The translations under genes were made by a program, and so were the position numbers. From positions 1-10,548 of the forward strand of contig JBLIOL010000197.1 of the NCBI GenBank assembly GCA_047639615.1: 10,548 nucleotides of DNA. The letters run 5' to 3'. Positions 6,959 through 10,548 of the stretch are shown in pieces. Positions within the stretch are counted from its first letter, which is position 1. Every line of letters starts with the position of its first letter. Source of the DNA: CAYWNK01 sp047639615. Lineage in GTDB: Bacteria; Planctomycetota; UBA1135; GCA-002686595. A model generated the notes under the pieces. The model saw only the letters and a list, made by a program, of their open reading frames with translations, did no database searches and was not told the origin of the DNA.

Positions 6959-8275
6959 ATGGTCGTGCCTCTCCGCCTCTGCCTAGGCCTCGTTAGCTTC
7001 TCCCTGGTCGCCTGCAGTCCCGGTGCGCCCAATCATGGGCGACTCAATCTGCTTCTGATCACGGTCGACACCCTGCGCGCGGATCACCTCGGCACCTACG
7101 GCTACGAACGCGCCACCTCGCCAGCTATCGACCGGCTCGCTCAAGCCGGTGTGGTCTTCGAACAAGCTCACGCAACGTCATCTTAGACCCTGCCAAGCCT
7201 GGCCTCACTGATCACCTCAGCCTGGCCCCAGAGCCACGGCTGCGTGCGCAACAACACGCCCATGCCCAGGGGCTTTGAGACTCTCGCCGAGCACCTGAGC
7301 CTGGCGGGCTATCACACGGGCGCCATCGCCAACCACATCTTCCTTGGGCGCCGTTACCAGTTGGATCAAGGCTATGCCGACTACGACGACGAGCTCGCCT
7401 TGCTGTTCACGGAGCGCGAAGCCTCGCACGTGGCAGTCACCTCCGAAATCGTTACCGACAAGGCTCTCGATTGGTTGGAAGAGCAAGCCTCAGCGCCGAC
7501 CCCCTGGCATCTGTGGCTGCACTACTTCGACCCGCATCACCGCTACCAGCCCCATCCCGAGTTGCCCACCGACTTCGGCCAAGCGACCCCCGAGGATCTG
7601 TACGACGGTGAGATCGCCTACACGGATCAGCACCTTGGCCGGCTCTTCGACTACCTCGATCAAACGGGTCTCTTTGAGAATACGGTGATCGACATTGTGT
7701 CCGATCATGGTGAGGAATTCCAAGACCACGGGGGGGTGTTTCACCGCAGGACCCTCTATGAAGAGGTGCTGCGAGTGCCCCTGATCATCAAGGTTCCGGG
7801 CCTTCCCAGTGGCCGGGTCTCCACTTCTGTCAGCCTGGTGGACGTAGCCCCCACCCTCTTGGAACTTGCGGGTCTGGCCGCCTCTAACGAGCACGATGGT
7901 ACGAGCCTCGTGCCGGCCCTGCGCGGAGAGAGCATGCCGCCTCGCGCCCATGGAGCGCATCTCATTGAGCCCAAGATCAAACTCGAGGCACTCATCCATG
8001 GGAATTGGAAGCTGATCCGTTATCGTAGGCAGGACCGCACGCTGCTCTTCAATCTAGCCTCCGATCCGGGGGAACGGACCGACCTGGCTCCCACTCAAGG
8101 CCGGCTCGTCAGTTCGATGCTGCGTGCCATGGCGGAACTTCGAAACGCGCCCAGCTCGCAAGTAGGAACCGATCGTGACGAAGCCCCGATCCCTCTGAAC
8201 TCTGCGGACCTCTCCGCCCTCGAGAGTCTCGGCTACGGCGGCGAAGACGAGGAAGACAAGAAAGACGACAACTAG
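6959..8275 (+). pseudogene. sulfatase-like lipoprotein gene interrupted by an in-frame amber codon
   Basis: One frame runs from ATG 6959 to TAG 8273-8275, broken only by TAG at 7184-7186 (codon 76). The first 75 codons give a lipoprotein signal (LVSFSLVAC, lipobox L-V-A-C19), then NLLLITVDTLRADHLGTYGY with metal-binding D37. After the stop, 362 codons continue without another defect: TLPSLASLITS, LHYFDPHHRY, YTDQHLGRLFDYL, VSDHGEEFQDHGG (metal-binding Asp-His) and VPLIIKVPG, all typical of the alkaline phosphatase/sulfatase superfamily. Relatives often read SWTLPS here, so the TAG is one G-to-A change from a Trp TGG. The motif is TLPSL, not CxPSR: Thr sits where FGly-type sulfatases have Cys, so the intact protein would be a Thr-nucleophile-type hydrolase rather than a formylglycine sulfatase. 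A restart at GTG 7244 or ATG 7262 would lack D37 and the nucleophile. It could be a recent mutation, a sequence error or readthrough. Confidence 0.85.
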
Positions 8276-8285
8276 CCGGTCGGAC

Positions 8286-9182
8286 TTAGTTCGCGAGCAC
8301 CGTACGCAAGCAAGCGGCCAGTTCAGGCTGCTCGAAGACGAATCCAGACTGCAGCAGCGCCGAAGGCTCTACCCGGGTTCCGCCCAGGAGTAGTTCGTCC
8401 GCCATTTGGCCGAAGAGCAGGCGTGCCACGGGACCGGGCATGGGCATCACCGTCGGACGCCTTAGCGCACTACCGAGTGCTGCCGTGAACTCTCGATTCG
8501 TCACCGGCCCCGGCGACACCAGGTTGACCGGACCGCTGAGCTGCTCGCACTCAAGGGCATGCACGATCGCGCGCACCATGTCGTCTAGCGCAATCCAGCT
8601 CATCCACTGCTTACCGCTGCCCAGGCGTCCACCTAAGCCGAGCCTGAAAGGCAGCAGCATCTTGGCTAAGGCACCGCCCTGCTTGGCTAGCACCAGACCG
8701 ATGCGCAGGCTGACCACGCGCATCCCGAAGTCGCCTGCCGTCATGGCGGCGTCTTCCCAGGCGCGACAGACGCCGGCCAGGAAACCGGCACCGTCGCTCG
8801 ACGACTCGTCGAGTAACTCGTCCCCTCGATCACCGTAGATTCCGACGGCATTGGCGCACACAAAGGTGCGCGGCCGTGGATCGAGTCGCCCGAGGGAGCG
8901 CACCAGCTCGTGCGTAACGCCCACGCGACTGCCCTCGATGACCTTTTTCTGCGCGCTAGTCCAGCGCTTGGCAGCCACGCCCTCACCAGCTAGGTGAACT
9001 ACCGCGTCGACCCCAGCAAGCCCCGCAAGTTCCTGATCCGGCTGACCCGGATGCCAAAGCACCTCATCCGCCGCTTGAGCCTCACGGCGTACAAGCTTGA
9101 GCACAGCATGCCCGCCCTCGCGCAGGGCGAGAGCGAGCTGTGTGCCTACAAGGCCAGAGGCTCCGGTGATGGCGATTTGCAT
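8286..9182 (-). CDS. TIGR01777-family NAD(P)-dependent epimerase (SDR39U1/YfcH-like)
   Basis: This is a 298-residue atypical short-chain dehydrogenase/reductase. It begins MQIAITGASGLVG with the Rossmann nucleotide-binding GxxGxxG (G7, G10, G13), then VDAVVHLAGEGVAAKRWT, SRVGVTHELVRSL, NAVGIYGDRGDELLDE, RIGLVLAKQGGALAKML and GSGKQWMSWIALDDMV, the ordered signatures of TIGR01777 proteins. The C-terminal LLLGGTRVEPSALLQSGFVF is the usual family end. Cytosolic; the physiological substrate of this family is unknown. I chose ATG 9182 because the Rossmann strand starts there and TAGGG lies 4-8 bases upstream as a plausible ribosome site; the longer start at 9215 would overlap the Dps gene and add 11 unlikely residues. 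It follows Dps by 5 bases on the same strand, suggesting co-transcription, and converges on the sulfatase-like gene with only 10 bases between stops. It ends with TAA. Confidence 0.92.
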   Translation of the reverse strand: MQIAITGASGLVGTQLALALREGGHAVLKLVRREAQAADEVLWHPGQPDQELAGLAGVDAVVHLAGEGVAAKRWTSAQKKVIEGSRVGVTHELVRSLGRLDPRPRTFVCANAVGIYGDRGDELLDESSSDGAGFLAGVCRAWEDAAMTAGDFGMRVVSLRIGLVLAKQGGALAKMLLPFRLGLGGRLGSGKQWMSWIALDDMVRAIVHALECEQLSGPVNLVSPGPVTNREFTAALGSALRRPTVMPMPGPVARLLFGQMADELLLGGTRVEPSALLQSGFVFEQPELAACLRTVLAN

Positions 9183-9187
9183 GCGCC

Positions 9188-9640
9188 CTACTCTAGGTGG
9201 CTGCGAAGCATCCAAGCGTTCTTCTGGTGAATCTCCATGCGCCTGACAGCAAGATCGGCGCTGGCTTGATCCTTGGCGGCCTCCGCGGCCTCGAACACTG
9301 CGCGCGCCGCGTTCACGATGGTCTCTTGATCATCCACCAGGATCTTGATCATGTCCATGGCGGTGGTCTTGCCCTCGGGCTCGACGATGCTGGTCATCTG
9401 GCCGAACTCGCGATAGGTGGCCGGCGCGGGGTGGTCCAGAGCGCGGATGCGTTCCGCGACCTCATCCACTGCCAGCGCGAGCTCGGTGTACTCGGCCTCG
9501 AACATCAAGTGCAGTGTGCTGAACATCGGACCGGTCACGTTCCAGTGGAAGTTGTGGGTCTTCAGGTACAGCGTGTAGGAATCGGCCAACAACTGGCCCA
9601 GGGCCTTGGCGGTGGCTGCGGTGGAAGTGCTCATTCTCAT
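9188..9640 (-). CDS. dps: Dps-family ferritin (DNA-protection, iron-storage protein)
   Basis: This is a 150-residue Dps/ferritin-like protein, expected to form a dodecameric shell that oxidises ferrous iron with peroxide and protects DNA during starvation or oxidative stress. LYLKTHNFHWNVTGPMF, then TLHLMFEAEYTELALAVDEVAERIRALDHPAPATYREF, is diagnostic. Ferroxidase ligands are all present: H32, H44, E48, D59 and E63 match E. coli H51, H63, D67, D78 and E82. The end, RRMEIHQKNAWMLRSHLE, is also family-typical. The N-terminal tail is short with a single Lys, so direct DNA binding through the tail is not obvious. The start is 9640 or, six bases in, 9634 (MSTST...); the frame is open further upstream to 9883, but that stretch reads like noise and overlaps the kinase gene. 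It lies 65 bases after the kinase gene and 5 bases before the epimerase gene, probably in one transcript. Confidence 0.93.
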   Translation of the reverse strand: MRMSTSTAATAKALGQLLADSYTLYLKTHNFHWNVTGPMFSTLHLMFEAEYTELALAVDEVAERIRALDHPAPATYREFGQMTSIVEPEGKTTAMDMIKILVDDQETIVNAARAVFEAAEAAKDQASADLAVRRMEIHQKNAWMLRSHLE

Positions 9641-9705
9641 AGCATGGGACCAGCGGCCCCAAGAGTCCAATCCCAGGGCCTTCTCAGGCCAAGAACCGGA
9701 GCTTC

Positions 9706-10548
9706 CTAGGCCTTCGCCACAGTGCTTGCCATGAGGTCCTGCTGCGATTCCATTTGTCGCACCATCTCGAACTGCACCCGCGCCCTGTCCAAGTTTTGGC
9801 CGGGGCGCTGAATGCGGAAGTAGGTATCCCCCGCCAGGTGGTCCGTGAGGAAGCGAATGCCGATTGTGAGGGTTACGAGACAAGCCGAGAAAGGCATGAG
9901 CTCGACCTCATCGTCGGTCATGAAGGTGTGCGTGCTCTCCATCCAACCGGTGGCTAGAGCTTGGTAGAGCTCCATATCCAAACCAACCTTCGAGAGATCC
10001 ACCTCGTCCTCCGCGGCAGTCGCTGCGGTGAAACGCACCAGGTCGCCGAAGTCGTAGAGCGACCAACCGGGCATGCAGGTATCAAGGTCGACGATGCAGC
10101 GCGCTTGACCGCTGATCTCATCGAAAAGGATATTGTTGAGCTTGGTGTCGCCGTGGATCGCGCGCAGGGGAATGCGGCCGACGTCTAGGCCGTGCTCCAT
10201 GATGTCCAAGTCGCGCCCGCGGGCTTGCACAAAGTCGATCTCCGACTTGACCGACTTGGCGCGCCCTTCGGGATCCGCCCACAGGGCGGCGCTGAATTGC
10301 CGCATGCGGTAAGGCGCGGAGAAGAAGTCCGGAATCGCCTCCACCAGCCCGCGCGCATCCAAGTCCAACAGGCGTGCCTGAAAGTTGCCGAAGGCGAAGG
10401 CAGCGTCATGGGCTTGCTGAGTCCCCGTGCAACTGTTGAAGGTGCGTGTGCCTTCCACGTAGTTGTAACAGCGCCAGGAGTCCGCCCCCGACTTCAGGTA
10501 GGCGCGATCGAGCTTGGTGCGCACCAAAGTCAGGGTCTCCAATTCGCC
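9706..10548 (-). CDS. aminoglycoside-phosphotransferase-fold kinase, NahK-like (5' end outside window)
   Basis: This is the C-terminal 280 residues of a protein kinase-like (APH-fold) small-molecule kinase. The frame remains open to the window edge; the only nearby candidate start is an internal TTG at 10540-10542, so roughly the first 70 residues of a family length near 350 are missing, including most of the N-lobe ATP site. Visible are WRCYNYVEGTRTF, the catalytic loop IHGDTKLNNILFDE (about 10115-10158; D and N of HGDTKLNN) and the metal-binding DLDTCMPGWSLYDFGDLVRF. The combination HGDTKLNN...DLDT.MPG..LYDFGD resembles N-acetylhexosamine 1-kinase (NahK) and related proteins, which phosphorylate GlcNAc/GalNAc at C1. 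An aminosugar substrate is therefore likely but unproven; choline or antibiotic kinases are less similar. It leads a - strand run with Dps and the epimerase. It ends with TAG. Confidence 0.87.
   Translation of the reverse strand, partial: GELETLTLVRTKLDRAYLKSGADSWRCYNYVEGTRTFNSCTGTQQAHDAAFAFGNFQARLLDLDARGLVEAIPDFFSAPYRMRQFSAALWADPEGRAKSVKSEIDFVQARGRDLDIMEHGLDVGRIPLRAIHGDTKLNNILFDEISGQARCIVDLDTCMPGWSLYDFGDLVRFTAATAAEDEVDLSKVGLDMELYQALATGWMESTHTFMTDDEVELMPFSACLVTLTIGIRFLTDHLAGDTYFRIQRPGQNLDRARVQFEMVRQMESQQDLMASTVAKA

Noticed and set aside
7184..7186. Genome-wide TAG reassignment or pyrrolysine coding
   Set aside because: TAG is the normal terminator of most genes in this window and no other in-frame TAG is seen.
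8270..8291. AACTA/TAGTT pair around the 10-base gap between convergent stops as a bidirectional terminator
   Set aside because: Only five A/T-rich pairs with a 12-base loop and no T-run; too weak.
9641..9883. 81-residue N-terminal extension of Dps
   Set aside because: Low-complexity, unlike any Dps tail, and overlaps the end of the kinase gene; family start is at 9640 or 9634.

Overview
The window reads as chromosomal DNA from a GC-rich, environmental Gram-negative-type bacterium, most likely a member or relative of Planctomycetota. That is an inference from gene content: two exported sulfatase-family proteins (one fused to a TPR-like tail), an exported PQQ-type beta-propeller protein of the kind abundant in planctomycetes, a ~600-residue UbiD decarboxylase and an N-acetylhexosamine-kinase-like phosphotransferase. 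No rRNA, tRNA, CRISPR array or recognisable transposase gene was seen.

Layout. (1) Bases 1-1068, + strand: 3' part of a DUF2779 protein (Cas4-like Fe-S cysteines followed by a DEDD-type exonuclease-like domain). (2) 1079-1110: a short tandem octamer repeat between convergent genes. (3) 1110-3236, - strand: an exported FGly-type sulfatase resembling heparan N-sulfatase (SGSH), with a C-terminal TPR-like region. (4) 3239-3560: a gene-poor stretch holding the C-terminal tail of a response-regulator receiver domain on the + strand, with no start, and on the - strand a small unrecognised reading frame and a GNRA-loop hairpin just after the next gene's stop. (5) 3561-4922, - strand: an exported beta-propeller protein. 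(6) 4995-5092: a nearly perfect 47-bp inverted repeat with a 4-base loop, REPIN-like in architecture, between divergent genes. (7) 5118-6929, + strand: UbiD-family decarboxylase. (8) 6959-8275, + strand: a lipoprotein sulfatase-like gene broken by one in-frame amber codon just before its nucleophile motif. (9) 8286-10548, - strand: a compact run, in transcription order, of a NahK-like sugar kinase (5' end outside the window), a Dps ferritin and a TIGR01777-family NAD(P)-dependent epimerase.

How the genes fit together. The SGSH-like sulfatase, the damaged sulfatase lipoprotein and the hexosamine-kinase-like protein would all fit use of sulfated, aminosugar-rich polysaccharides, but they are not in one operon, so this is only a thematic link. 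UbiD suggests quinone or aromatic-acid metabolism. Dps protects DNA and stores iron. I found no convincing undescribed multi-gene system. The most informative signals are the amber codon in the second sulfatase, the long inverted repeat, and the receiver-domain remnant with its neighbouring small frame.
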